Assembly: GCA_900541065.1 (NCBI GenBank)
Contig: UQIE01000018.1
Coordinates: 1 to 46,280, forward strand
Length of the DNA: 46,280 nt
Direction of reading: 5' to 3'
Source: an uncultured Collinsella sp.
Lineage (GTDB): Bacteria; Actinomycetota; Coriobacteriia; Coriobacteriales; Coriobacteriaceae
The position numbers were made by a program, and so were the translations under genes. This document shows, in pieces, positions 1-7,119 of this stretch (the stretch's first letter is position 1; every line of letters begins with the position of its first letter). The notes under the pieces are model-generated. The model did not search any database and was not told where the DNA came from. It saw only the letters and a program-made list of their open reading frames with translations.

Positions 1-33
1 TTGGAGAGAGCGCTCCCGCAAACTGCCTCTTGA

Positions 34-248
34 CAACTTATAGGAGCGTCGGTTTTGTTTTTGCAAATTCCGGGATGGTCGGGGATATCCGCGTTAACGT
101 AGTAGATGGCCGCATTTCGTGGCAAACGGTCCGACCCAAGACCCAAGGCAGCCAACCTCGAATGGCCATTCTCGAAGTTGCGGTGGAATACGGACTGAAT
201 TGGCACCTTAAAGGCAAAAACACTCCGTATTCCACCGCAACTTATAGG
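34..248. repeat. Inverted repeat with 20-bp perfect arms plus a short direct repeat
   Basis: Positions 175-194 and 224-243 are perfect 20-bp reverse complements around a 29-nt loop. The 11-mer CAACTTATAGG occurs at 34-44 and again at 238-248, directly after the right arm. No convincing protein gene covers 1-258: the open frames there have no recognisable product and read through the palindrome. It looks like an intergenic repeat, or a strong RNA hairpin just downstream of the leftward tadA-glycerate kinase gene. There is no T-run, so it is not a classical terminator. Confidence 0.6.
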
Positions 249-258
249 GAGATAGGCC

Positions 259-2040
259 TTAGAGGCGAGCGAGGTCATAGGCTTGGGCGGCTGACTCGCC
301 GGCACAGATGAGGTTGGCAGTGGCTTCCTGAGGATTGAGCGCCTGGTCGAGGGGCATGGGCTTGCGGCAGATCGGAAGCACCAAGTCGATGCCCTGCGCA
401 CACACCACATCCAGGTTGACGGCGCGACCACCCACGACGGCAACCACCGGTTTGCCATATCGCTTGGCGCGGCGAGCCACACCAACCGGCGCCTTTCCAG
501 CGGCGGACTGTTCATCCATATTGCCCTCGCCTGTAATGACCAGGTCGACATCGCGTACGCGCTCGTCAAACCCAATCAGATCGAGCACCGTCTCCACGCC
601 CGAACGCAGCTCCGCACCGAGCGCCAGTAACGCCGCGCCCAAGCCACCGGCAGCGCCCGCGCCGGGCACGCCGAGCACCGAGCCAAATGTCCGTGCGCCC
701 TCGGGCGTACGCAACAACCCCTGGGCTCGAGCTCCGGCAATCGCAGCGTCGAGCAAGCGACCGTAGCCGACCATCCAGCTGTCGTACTTGCCCAGCGCCT
801 CGGCATCATCCGTCGGCAGACCCTTCTGTCCGCCGAACACCGCAAGCGCGCCGCGACGCCCTACGAGCGGATTCTCAACATCCGAAAGCACAACGATACG
901 AGCGCCATCCAAAGCCTGCAGCGCTGGCGCCAAATCGATACTCGTCACGTGTTCAAGGCCCGCAAGACCGGGGGCGATATAGCAGCCCTGATCATCGACC
1001 ACATGCGCGCCCAGCGCCCGCAGCATGCCGGCGCCACCGTCATTGGTGGCGCTGCCGCCCAAGCCAATATAGATAGTCTTTGCACCCGCGCGAACCGCAC
1101 GGAGCATCAGCTCGCCCACGCCATAGGTCGAAGCCGCAAGCGCCGACGACTCCGCGCAAGGCGAATACCCGATGCCCGCGGCTTCGGCCATCTCAATAAC
1201 AGCCGACTCGCGCTCGCCGTCCACTAACATCCGGGCAGACACACGCTCGCCAAAGGGGCCTGCGACATCGCAGGTTGAGAGCTCGCCACCGCATGCGGCG
1301 ATGGCATCGAGCGTTCCCTCGCCACCATCTGCCAGCGGCAATGTACACACCTCGGCATCGGGCCAAACGCGGCGCACGCCTTCGGCAACCGCCGCTTCCG
1401 CCTGCGCGCTCGAAACGCTGCCCTTAAAGGAGTCGATCGCCAGCAGCACACGGCGGGGCCGGCGGCACGCAGGGCCAAAGTCAACCGCCTCAACGGCGAT
1501 ATCTTCGGCACACGCGAGCGCCTCGGCATGAGCGGCATGCGCCTCAAGATCGGCCCCACAACCGCCATCAGCGCCGCCTGCTCCGCGCAGACCGCCAAAA
1601 TAGCTAATCAGCAGCTCACGGCATTCATCCGCCAGGACCCCAGCCGTCACGTTAAACCGATGATTCAGGCGCGAGTCGGCATTCAAATCGTATAGGGATC
1701 CCAGCGCGCCCGCCTTGGCATCGGCGGCACCGTATACGCAGCGGCCCACGCGCGCGTTGACCATGAGACCCGCGCACATGCAGCAAGGCTCGAGCGTTAC
1801 ATAGACCGTGCAATCGGAAAGGCGCCAGCGACCGAGCGACCGAGCGGCAGCGCACAGGGCCGCGAACTCTGCATGCGCCGAAGGGTCCTGGTCGAGCTCG
1901 CGACGATTATGCGCCCGCGCGACAATCTCACCAGCACGCACCACCACAGCGCCAATGGGCACTTCGCCCACTACCGCGGCGGCGCGCGCCTCGACCAGTG
2001 CCTCGCGCATGAACTTCTCATCGATTTCGGTGATCGTCAT
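259..2040 (-). CDS. Fusion protein: tRNA-adenosine deaminase (TadA) + glycerate kinase
   Basis: One 593-residue frame carries two enzymes. Residues 1-150 are a TadA/CMP-dCMP-type deaminase, with zinc ligands His56 (in HAE, with catalytic Glu58), Cys86 and Cys89 (PCCMC). TadA converts A34 to inosine in tRNA-Arg. Residues 150-195 are an Ala/Gly-rich linker. Residues 197-593 match the GlxK/GarK (type I) glycerate kinase family (IDSFKGS, PLADGGEGT, GLGGSATNDGGAG, TGEGNMDEQS), which phosphorylates D-glycerate with ATP. Start: ATG at 2040 has GGAAGG 8 nt upstream; the frame extends to 2091, but that would run up to the divergent tRNA gene. No stop or slippery run separates the halves. In most bacteria these are two separate proteins, so the fusion is unusual. 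Confidence 0.88.
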   Translation of the reverse strand: MTITEIDEKFMREALVEARAAAVVGEVPIGAVVVRAGEIVARAHNRRELDQDPSAHAEFAALCAAARSLGRWRLSDCTVYVTLEPCCMCAGLMVNARVGRCVYGAADAKAGALGSLYDLNADSRLNHRFNVTAGVLADECRELLISYFGGLRGAGGADGGCGADLEAHAAHAEALACAEDIAVEAVDFGPACRRPRRVLLAIDSFKGSVSSAQAEAAVAEGVRRVWPDAEVCTLPLADGGEGTLDAIAACGGELSTCDVAGPFGERVSARMLVDGERESAVIEMAEAAGIGYSPCAESSALAASTYGVGELMLRAVRAGAKTIYIGLGGSATNDGGAGMLRALGAHVVDDQGCYIAPGLAGLEHVTSIDLAPALQALDGARIVVLSDVENPLVGRRGALAVFGGQKGLPTDDAEALGKYDSWMVGYGRLLDAAIAGARAQGLLRTPEGARTFGSVLGVPGAGAAGGLGAALLALGAELRSGVETVLDLIGFDERVRDVDLVITGEGNMDEQSAAGKAPVGVARRAKRYGKPVVAVVGGRAVNLDVVCAQGIDLVLPICRKPMPLDQALNPQEATANLICAGESAAQAYDLARL

Positions 2041-2091
2041 CGTTCGCCTTCCCTGTTGCAAATCCAAAACGATGCTATCATTACGACTCAC

Positions 2092-2181
2092 GGAGAGATG
2101 GCAGAGCGGTTGAATGCGGCGGTCTTGAAAACCGTTGAGCGCGAGAGCGTTCCGGGGGTTCGAATCCCCCTCTCTCCGCCA
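2092..2181 (+). tRNA. tRNA-Ser (anticodon TGA)
   Basis: The acceptor stem GGAGAGA/TCTCTCC closes the molecule, followed by a G discriminator and an encoded CCA (2179-2181). The anticodon stem GCGGT/ACCGT holds the loop CTTGAAA with anticodon TGA at 2126-2128. There is a long variable arm, as expected for a class II serine tRNA, and a T-loop GTTCGAATC. It lies 51 bp from the divergent tadA fusion and 3 bp before the end of the convergent tetR. Confidence 0.97.
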
Positions 2182-2184
2182 CTT

Positions 2185-2781
2185 CTAGTGATGCACCGGT
2201 GTCATGGTCCGCTCAAACAGCGCATCGACCACGTCGGCTATCTCAGGTCGACGCTCAAGATCGTGACCCGACTCCCACCATATCGTGAAAAGTCGAATAA
2301 TACCGCCGGCGACAAACTCAGACGTCGTCTCGAGTGACACGGGGGCCAGGGCATCCTCGGCAAGCACGTTCATCACACGCTCGCGGATGGAGTGGGCAAT
2401 GCGGTCGCAAATAACGTTGGTCAACATGCCCGACATGCTGCTTGCCAAAATGTTATCCATGAGCCGCTCGTGCACCAGAATCAAATCCATGGCATCGTCC
2501 AAAATCGCGTGCCGAAGAGCGCGCACGTCCTCGGCAGACACTGCGCCGGCCTCATCGGGCTGTTTTTGCGGCAAGCCCGACATGAGCTCATCGATATAAA
2601 AGGCAAAATAATCGTTCTTGTCGCGAAAGTGCTTGTAGAACGTCGTGCGGCGAATCATGGCGCGGTCGCACAGCATGGCAACTGTCAGGTCCTCAAAACG
2701 ATGCTCCTCGAGAAGCTCGGTGAAGGCATCGAACAGGGCGCGGTAGGTTTTCTTGATGCGAAGGTCCACTGGTATCGCCAT
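2185..2781 (-). CDS. TetR/AcrR-family transcriptional regulator
   Basis: The 198-residue protein has an N-terminal three-helix DNA-binding domain (residues 5-60) with the family signature around TTFYKHFRDKNDYFAFYIDE, then an all-helical ligand/dimer domain. TetR proteins are usually repressors released by a small molecule. Start: ATG at 2781 gives the normal 6-8 residue lead-in to the HTH; the open frame continues to 3042 but that extension has no family features. The start is not certain, because no well-spaced RBS is visible and a GTG lies 12 nt further in. It is divergent from lemA; the shared 200-bp gap carries a 22-bp palindrome over the lemA -10, a plausible operator. Target and ligand are unknown. 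Confidence 0.85.
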   Translation of the reverse strand: MAIPVDLRIKKTYRALFDAFTELLEEHRFEDLTVAMLCDRAMIRRTTFYKHFRDKNDYFAFYIDELMSGLPQKQPDEAGAVSAEDVRALRHAILDDAMDLILVHERLMDNILASSMSGMLTNVICDRIAHSIRERVMNVLAEDALAPVSLETTSEFVAGGIIRLFTIWWESGHDLERRPEIADVVDALFERTMTPVHH

Positions 2782-2911
2782 CCTCAGGGCAAAGACAACA
2801 CTCGTCAATCTGTCGCATATCTTACACCTGTACCTCGCGCGCTTTGCCCCGGTGCCAACCCCGCCGAAAACACAACGCTTACCGGAAAGTTCGGCACGGC
2901 AAAACGTTGCG

Positions 2912-2933
2912 GGTATACTAGTAGCGTTATACC
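2912..2933 (+). promoter_or_regulatory. Palindrome over the lemA -10 region, candidate TetR operator
   Basis: GGTATA (2912-2917) and TATACC (2928-2933) are inverted 6-mers spanning 22 bp, the size of a typical TetR-family operator. The left arm overlaps a -10-like TATACT (2914-2919) facing lemA. A -35 is poorly defined (TTCGGC at 2890, 18-bp spacer). Regulation by the adjacent tetR product is inferred from position only. Confidence 0.35.
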
Positions 2934-2980
2934 AACGGCAGCTGGCGCATGCCGCCGCGGCCATTCGAAACGGAGACATC

Positions 2981-3532
2981 ATGATTACCGTCATCATCGG
3001 CATCGTTGTTGTCATTGTGATTGTCTGCGCCATCGCCGGCATCTACAACAACATGGTCACCAAGCGTAACCGCATCGATAACGCCTGGCAGAACATCGAT
3101 ACGCAGCTGCAGCGCCGCAACGACCTGATCCCCAACCTGGTCGAGACCGTCAAGGGCTACGCCAAGCACGAGCAGGAGACGCTCTCCGCCGTGATCAGTG
3201 CGCGTAACACCGCCGTCAAGGCCACCACGCCCGAGGCCAAGATGGAAGCCGACAACGTGCTGACCGGTGCGCTGCGCCAGCTCTTCGCCGTAGCCGAGGC
3301 CTACCCCGATCTTAAGGCAAACACCAACTTTACGCAGCTGCAGGCATCGCTCGAGGATACCGAGAACAAGATTAGCTATGCACGCCAGAGCTACAACGAT
3401 TGCGTGCTCAGCTACAACAACGCCATCCAGACGTTCCCGGCTGTCATCTTTGCCGGCATCTTCCAGTTTAAGGAGCGCCAGGGCTTCGAGGCCGCCGAGG
3501 CAGCCCGCCAGGCCCCGACCGTCAAGTTCTAG
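2981..3532 (+). CDS. lemA: LemA family membrane protein
   Basis: The 183-residue protein opens with one hydrophobic helix (residues 1-20, MITVIIGIVVVIVIVCAIAG). The LemA domain follows, recognisable from NRIDNAWQNIDTQLQRRNDLIPNLVETVKGY and the C-terminal FPAVIFAGIFQF segment. LemA proteins are small envelope proteins with a short N-terminal anchor and a four-helix bundle; their biochemical role is poorly defined. ATG at 2981 follows CGGAGA with good spacing. The frame is open upstream to 2753, but that part lacks homology and would cross the tetR start. A strong terminator follows the stop, so it is probably monocistronic. Confidence 0.93.
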   Translation: MITVIIGIVVVIVIVCAIAGIYNNMVTKRNRIDNAWQNIDTQLQRRNDLIPNLVETVKGYAKHEQETLSAVISARNTAVKATTPEAKMEADNVLTGALRQLFAVAEAYPDLKANTNFTQLQASLEDTENKISYARQSYNDCVLSYNNAIQTFPAVIFAGIFQFKERQGFEAAEAARQAPTVKF

Positions 3533-3568
3533 TAGTTTGGCAGCGCATCCTTAATCGGCCAAATGCAT

Positions 3569-3614
3569 AAACCGCCCCGTCGAATGCATACTTCGACGGG
3601 GCGGTTTCCTTTTT
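3569..3614 (+). terminator. Terminator after lemA
   Basis: A 16-bp perfect stem (3569-3584 with 3592-3607) around a 7-nt loop is followed by CCTTTTT. It lies 36 nt beyond the lemA stop. Confidence 0.93.
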
Positions 3615-3637
3615 CGCGAAGGTCCCCCTCTAAGCGC

Positions 3638-3840
3638 CGTGCATTTTTAGGAGTATTCAACATAACCAAGAGCTTCGGGCGCCACGATAAATGCCAAAGA
3701 CCGCGAATATCCCTGCAAATCAAACGCTGCCAGCCCATAACCCCGCCCATCATCCGTAGAAAACATCGAGAAATCCCGATTTTTTGCCCGAGGTCGGTAT
3801 GCAGGGGCCTTCGATTGCAGAATACTCGCAAAAATGCACG
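3638..3840. repeat. 203-bp element with 21-bp imperfect terminal inverted repeats
   Basis: The ends 3638-3658 and 3820-3840 are inverted copies matching at 19 of 21 positions (outer half CGTGCATTTTT, inner half GAGTATTC). The interior is not palindromic. On the minus strand a reading frame crosses the element and stops inside the left repeat; its last 39 codons (3766 to 3647, MFSTDDGRGYGLAAFDLQGY...) could be a small peptide, but only a weak GGGA-type RBS precedes it. No target duplication and no transposase were seen. The size and ends suit a MITE-like or other dispersed element. With the next two entries it fills the 559-bp gene-free stretch between lemA and ilvE. Confidence 0.55.
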
Positions 3841-3877
3841 TCGCCACCGCCCCCACATGGCGCGAAGCAAAACACAA

Positions 3878-3898
3878 GCGCGGCCTAAAAGGCCGCGC
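3878..3898 (-). other. GC-rich hairpin, possible weak terminator
   Basis: GCGCGGCC (3878-3885) pairs with GGCCGCGC (3891-3898) around a 5-nt loop. Reading leftward it is followed by T-rich sequence (TTGTGTTTTG), so it could terminate leftward transcription. No gene clearly needs it, because ilvE already has its own terminator. Confidence 0.4.
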
Positions 3899-3950
3899 GC
3901 CATGTTTATTCAGATTAATTATTGCCCGTTGTGGCAACGCCGAGCCCGCA

Positions 3951-4075
3951 GGGCGGAGAGTAAGTTCCCTCCCGGCGCACTCCGCAGGACGCAAAAAGCC
4001 CTCGCCGCACGAAGTGCGCAGCGAGGGCTTCTTGCATGTCCGAGGACGCGCCGGGAGGGAACTTGCTCTCTGCCC
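3951..4075. repeat. 125-bp imperfect inverted repeat around the ilvE terminator
   Basis: Arms 3951-3978 and 4048-4075 are 28-nt reverse complements with two mismatches. They enclose a second, independent hairpin (3996-4030). As RNA the whole segment would fold into one long stem with an inner terminator stem; as DNA it could be a mobile palindrome inserted downstream of ilvE. Confidence 0.65.
3991..4032 (-). terminator. Terminator after ilvE
   Basis: The stem AAGCCCTCGC (3996-4005) pairs with GCGAGGGCTT (4021-4030), with an inner CGCAC/GTGCG pair. Read leftward, it is followed by TTTTTGCG. It lies 60-100 nt past the ilvE stop. Confidence 0.8.
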
Positions 4076-4091
4076 GGATAGGTAAGACAAA

Positions 4092-5144
4092 TTACGCGAC
4101 GGTGTAAACCCAGTTGTGCTTGTCCTCGACAGCACCGGACTGGATACCAGTCAGGGTCTCGCGGAGCTTCTTCATCACGGGGCCGATCTCGGTGTAGCCA
4201 GCCGGGAAGGTCACGGTCTCGTCGGCGCCGTAAACCTTGTTGTCGATCTCGCCAACCGGGGAGATGACGGCAGCGGTGCCGCACAGGCCGCACTCCACAA
4301 AGGTGCCGGCCTTGACCTCGGCCCACTCGACGGGACGCTGGTCAACGGTCATGCCCAGGTCCTGAGCAACCTGAACAAGCGAACGACGGGTGATAGAGGG
4401 CAGGATGGAGTCGGTGTGCGACTGCGGAACGACGAGCGTGCCGTCCTCCTTCACGAACAGGACGTTGGCGCCGCCGGTCTCCTCGACATAGGTGCGGGAC
4501 TCGGAATCGAGATACAGGTTCTCGGCATAGCCCTCGCGATGGGCCTCCATCGTGGGCTTGAGGGACATGGCGTAGTTCAGGCCGGCCTTGATATTGCCGG
4601 TGCCGTGCGGTGCGGCACGGTCGTACTCGGAAACGCGCAGCTTAACGGGCTTAAGGCCACCCTTAAAGTACGGACCGACCGGGGTCACGAGAATGCGGAA
4701 CGTGTACTCAGGAGCGGGAGCCACGCCAATCACGTCACCGGAGCCGATCATAAACGGACGCACGTACAGGGTCGCACCGGAACCGAAGGGCGGAACCCAG
4801 GCGGCGTTTGCAGAAACGACCTGCTTGACAGCCTCGACGAACTTGTCCTTGGGGAACGGGGGCATCTCGAGGCGCTGCGCAGAGTTGTACATACGCTCAG
4901 CGTTCATGTCGGGACGGAAGCAGACGATGCTGCCGTCCTCGGCGGTGTAGGCCTTCAGGCCCTCAAAGACCTCCTGGCAGTAATGGAAGATGCCGCCGCA
5001 CTCGGAGACATGCAGGGTGTGGTCGGTGGTCAGGCCACCCTCGTCCCACTCGCCGTCCTTCCAATGGGCCTCGTAGCTGTAATCGGTCTTCATGTAGCCA
5101 AAGCCGAGGCTACCCCAATCGATATCCTTCTTCTCGACAGTCAT
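4092..5144 (-). CDS. ilvE: Branched-chain amino acid aminotransferase
   Basis: The 350-residue fold-type IV PLP enzyme transfers amino groups between glutamate and the keto acids of leucine, isoleucine and valine. Family landmarks are the N-terminal substrate segment (FGYMKTDYSYEAHWKDGEWDEG), the PLP-lysine segment GTGNIKAGLNYA, YVEETGGANVLFV and the C-terminal ECGLCGTAAVISPVGEI. The length matches the eukaryote-like class II BCATs of Actinobacteria rather than the shorter E. coli IlvE. ATG at 5144 has GGAG 7 nt upstream. The frame is open to 5294, but that segment is promoter DNA. Regulation is suggested by the palindrome at 5334-5349, shared with the amino-acid transporter at 33-35 kb. Confidence 0.95.
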   Translation of the reverse strand: MTVEKKDIDWGSLGFGYMKTDYSYEAHWKDGEWDEGGLTTDHTLHVSECGGIFHYCQEVFEGLKAYTAEDGSIVCFRPDMNAERMYNSAQRLEMPPFPKDKFVEAVKQVVSANAAWVPPFGSGATLYVRPFMIGSGDVIGVAPAPEYTFRILVTPVGPYFKGGLKPVKLRVSEYDRAAPHGTGNIKAGLNYAMSLKPTMEAHREGYAENLYLDSESRTYVEETGGANVLFVKEDGTLVVPQSHTDSILPSITRRSLVQVAQDLGMTVDQRPVEWAEVKAGTFVECGLCGTAAVISPVGEIDNKVYGADETVTFPAGYTEIGPVMKKLRETLTGIQSGAVEDKHNWVYTVA

Positions 5145-5297
5145 ATGTCGCTCCTTACATACACAGTTGCATACTCGCGAACCCGCACGCAAGGACCGAG
5201 GCCGACCGCGTCGCAACGTCGCACGCCCGGAGCGTAGAGCCGGACGGGACACGCGAGCAGCATCAAAGCCGATGGCACGTCGATTCGCATGCACGAG

Positions 5298-5349
5298 ATT
5301 GTACTCCCCGCACGCGTCTGATAAAACGCTTTTCTTTAACTAAGTAAAG
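5298..5349 (-). promoter_or_regulatory. ilvE promoter region with palindromic operator
   Basis: A leftward -10, TACAAT, lies at 5303-5298; its -35 is poor. Upstream, CTTTA (5334-5338) and TAAAG (5345-5349) form a palindrome around ACTAAG. The same design occurs 5' of the amino-acid ABC operon at 35416-35433. The rest of the 297-bp gap (5145-5441) holds only the DedA terminator; I see no T-box features. Confidence 0.4.
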
Positions 5350-5367
5350 TATTTTCATTTGACCGAA

Positions 5368-5403
5368 GCAAAAAGGCCCGCCACCGTAAGCGGTGACGGG
5401 CCT
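5368..5403 (-). terminator. Terminator after the DedA gene
   Basis: The hairpin 5374-5403 (AGGCCCG...CGGGCCT with an inner CACCG/CGGTG pair) is followed, read leftward, by a run of five T. It begins 38 nt past the DedA stop. Confidence 0.88.
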
Positions 5404-5441
5404 CAACTGTACGGTCTGCGCGCTGGCTCGAGCTAGGCGTT

Positions 5442-6080
5442 CTATTTACCCAGCTTGGCCTTAACCAGACCGACCACGGTCGGGATGATCGACACGGCAA
5501 CGATGCCGATAATCAGCAGCTCAAAGTGCTCCTGCACAAAGGGAATGCCGCCAAAGAAGTAGCCCAGCAGCGTAAAGACCGTCGACCAGGTAATGCCGCC
5601 CAGCACGTTAAAGACGACAAAGTTGCGCCAGTGCATGCCGCCCATGCCAGCGATAAAGGGCACAAAGGTGCGGATAAACGGGAAGAAGCGACCCAGGAAG
5701 ATGGCCAGGTGACCCCACTTGTCCAAGAAGTCCTCGGACTTTTTGATGCGCTCGGGCGTCATGGCCTTGACCTTGCCCGAAGCGATGATCTTGCGGCCAA
5801 AGAAGTGACCGATCATAAAGTTGCACTGATCGCCCAAAATGGCAGCGGCCCATGCGGTGGCCAGAAGCGCCACGATGTTAAAGCCGCCGTTGTGGGCAAA
5901 GAAACCCGAGGCGAACAGCAGCGAATCACCGGGAAGGAACGGGAAGAACACCACGCCCGTCTCGATAAAGATGATCAGGAACACGCAGCCGTAGGCCATA
6001 AGCGGGCCGGCGGCGATCCAGCTGGCGATCGCGGTGCGCGGGTCCTTAAGCAGCTCGGCAATAAAATTGATGAAACCCAT
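5442..6080 (-). CDS. DedA/SNARE-associated family membrane protein
   Basis: The 212-residue polytopic protein has the family marks: an acidic re-entrant segment (FIETGVVFFPFLPGDSLLFASG, about residues 30-52), the FGRK loop, and the arginine motif FLGRFFPFIRTFVPFIAGM (about 131-150). DedA proteins are envelope transporters or scramblases implicated in undecaprenyl-phosphate or phospholipid flipping and in proton homeostasis; the specific substrate here is unknown. ATG at 6080 has GAGAGG about 11 nt upstream. It is monocistronic with its own terminator and divergent from cysE. A -10 TATACT lies at 6132-6127, with a GGTTGCG/CGCAACC inverted repeat (6134-6160) at the expected -35 position. Confidence 0.92.
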   Translation of the reverse strand: MGFINFIAELLKDPRTAIASWIAAGPLMAYGCVFLIIFIETGVVFFPFLPGDSLLFASGFFAHNGGFNIVALLATAWAAAILGDQCNFMIGHFFGRKIIASGKVKAMTPERIKKSEDFLDKWGHLAIFLGRFFPFIRTFVPFIAGMGGMHWRNFVVFNVLGGITWSTVFTLLGYFFGGIPFVQEHFELLIIGIVAVSIIPTVVGLVKAKLGK

Positions 6081-6234
6081 GAAGTAAAACCTCTCAGTTG
6101 TGGGCGCGGATACGTCCAAGTTGACCAGTATACGGTTGCGGTGCCCCCTCGTGCGCAACCCCACAAAAGCATGACTCCATTACCAGCAAGTTTGCATAAC
6201 TGACACTTGTAGCGCAAAGCCGCCAAGATTGTCC

Positions 6235-6262
6235 TTTTTAATCCCTAGCGAATCGCTATACT
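6235..6262 (+). promoter_or_regulatory. Likely cysE promoter
   Basis: A -10 TATACT at 6257-6262 lies 42 nt before the GTG start. The -35 region is only T-rich (TTTTTA at 6235, 16-bp spacer). Confidence 0.4.
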
Positions 6263-6303
6263 TTATTGAATCGCATTGCCATGGCGCTAAGGGAGGGCGG
6301 CCG

Positions 6304-7008
6304 GTGAGCTTTATCAATACCATTCGCGAGGACATCAAGACCGTCCAGGCGCAGGACCCCGCCGCGCAAAACGGTCTGGTCATCTTTCTTTCCTATCCTG
6401 GCCTGCACGCCAAGTGGAACCACGTGCCCGAGCACTGGCTGTGGGAGCACGGTCATCGCTCGCTCGCCCGCGTGCTCTCGCAAATCACCCGCCACATCAC
6501 CGGCGTCGAGATTCACCCTGCCGCGCAGATTGGCAAGCACTTCTTTATCGACCACGCCATGGGCGTCGTCATCGGCGAGACCACCATTGTGGGCGACAAC
6601 TGTGTGCTCTACCAGGGCGTCACGCTCGGCGGCACCGGCAACGAGACCGGCAAGCGTCACCCCACCCTGGGCAACAATGTCACGGTGGGCACGGGCGCCA
6701 AGGTGCTCGGCAACATCCGCATCGGCAACAACGTCAAGATCGGCGGCAACTCGGTCGTCGTTAAGGACGTCCCCGACAACTGCACCGTCGTGGGCGTACC
6801 GGGACGCATCATCAAGCGCAACGGCTGCCGTGTGTTCGAGGAGAGTTTCGACGCCAAGCAGCATCGCGAGTACATGCCCGATGACGCCGCCGAGCAGTCC
6901 GCCCTCAACCGCCAGGGCATCACCGAGAATGCCCGCCGCGTCAAGGAACTCGAGCGAGAGGTGGCCGAGCTCAAGGCCCTCGTCGCCAAGCTCGTGGACG
7001 AACGCTAG
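6304..7008 (+). CDS. cysE: Serine O-acetyltransferase
   Basis: The 234-residue protein acetylates L-serine with acetyl-CoA, giving O-acetylserine, the first step of cysteine synthesis. A short N-terminal helical region precedes a left-handed beta-helix of hexapeptide repeats (about 65-170) with HPAAQIGKHFFIDHAMGVVIGET and GVTLGGTGNETGKRHPTLG, which hold the catalytic Asp/His residues. The C-terminal 60 residues are charged and predicted coiled coil (RVKELEREVAELKALVAKL). I prefer GTG at 6304, preceded by GGGAGG at good distance and giving the usual start MSFINTIREDI; an in-frame ATG at 6229 lies upstream of the -10. No cysK is next to it here. Confidence 0.92.
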   Translation: MSFINTIREDIKTVQAQDPAAQNGLVIFLSYPGLHAKWNHVPEHWLWEHGHRSLARVLSQITRHITGVEIHPAAQIGKHFFIDHAMGVVIGETTIVGDNCVLYQGVTLGGTGNETGKRHPTLGNNVTVGTGAKVLGNIRIGNNVKIGGNSVVVKDVPDNCTVVGVPGRIIKRNGCRVFEESFDAKQHREYMPDDAAEQSALNRQGITENARRVKELEREVAELKALVAKLVDER

Positions 7009-7046
7009 GAACGCAAGCGGCACAAAACGACATCGGCATCAACGCA

Positions 7047-7086
7047 AAGGCGCGCCAGGGAATTCATCCCCGGCGCGCCTTATTTG
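7047..7086 (+). terminator. Terminator after cysE
   Basis: AAGGCGCGCC... (7047 on) pairs with ...GGCGCGCCTT ending at 7082, followed by ATTT. It lies 38 nt after the cysE stop. Confidence 0.8.
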
Positions 7087-7088
7087 TG

Positions 7089-7119
7089 ATGTGGCAAAGA
7101 GACTGTCCCTTTGTCACAT
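7089..7119 (-). repeat. GGGACAG palindrome, copy A (31 bp)
   Basis: Arms 7089-7099 and 7109-7119 are 11 nt with one mismatch, around a 9-nt core. On the minus strand GGGACAG starts five bases before the symmetry centre. The end overlaps the TAA stop of the leftward ABC gene (7121-7119). Same geometry as copies B, C, D, E, H and I. Confidence 0.7.

Noticed and set aside
30..311. Small plus-strand frame at the left edge
   Set aside because: It crosses the 20-bp palindrome and the stop of the TadA fusion, with no RBS or family features.
5145..5297. T-box or riboswitch upstream of ilvE
   Set aside because: No T-box core sequence, specifier hairpin or terminator/antiterminator pair is visible.
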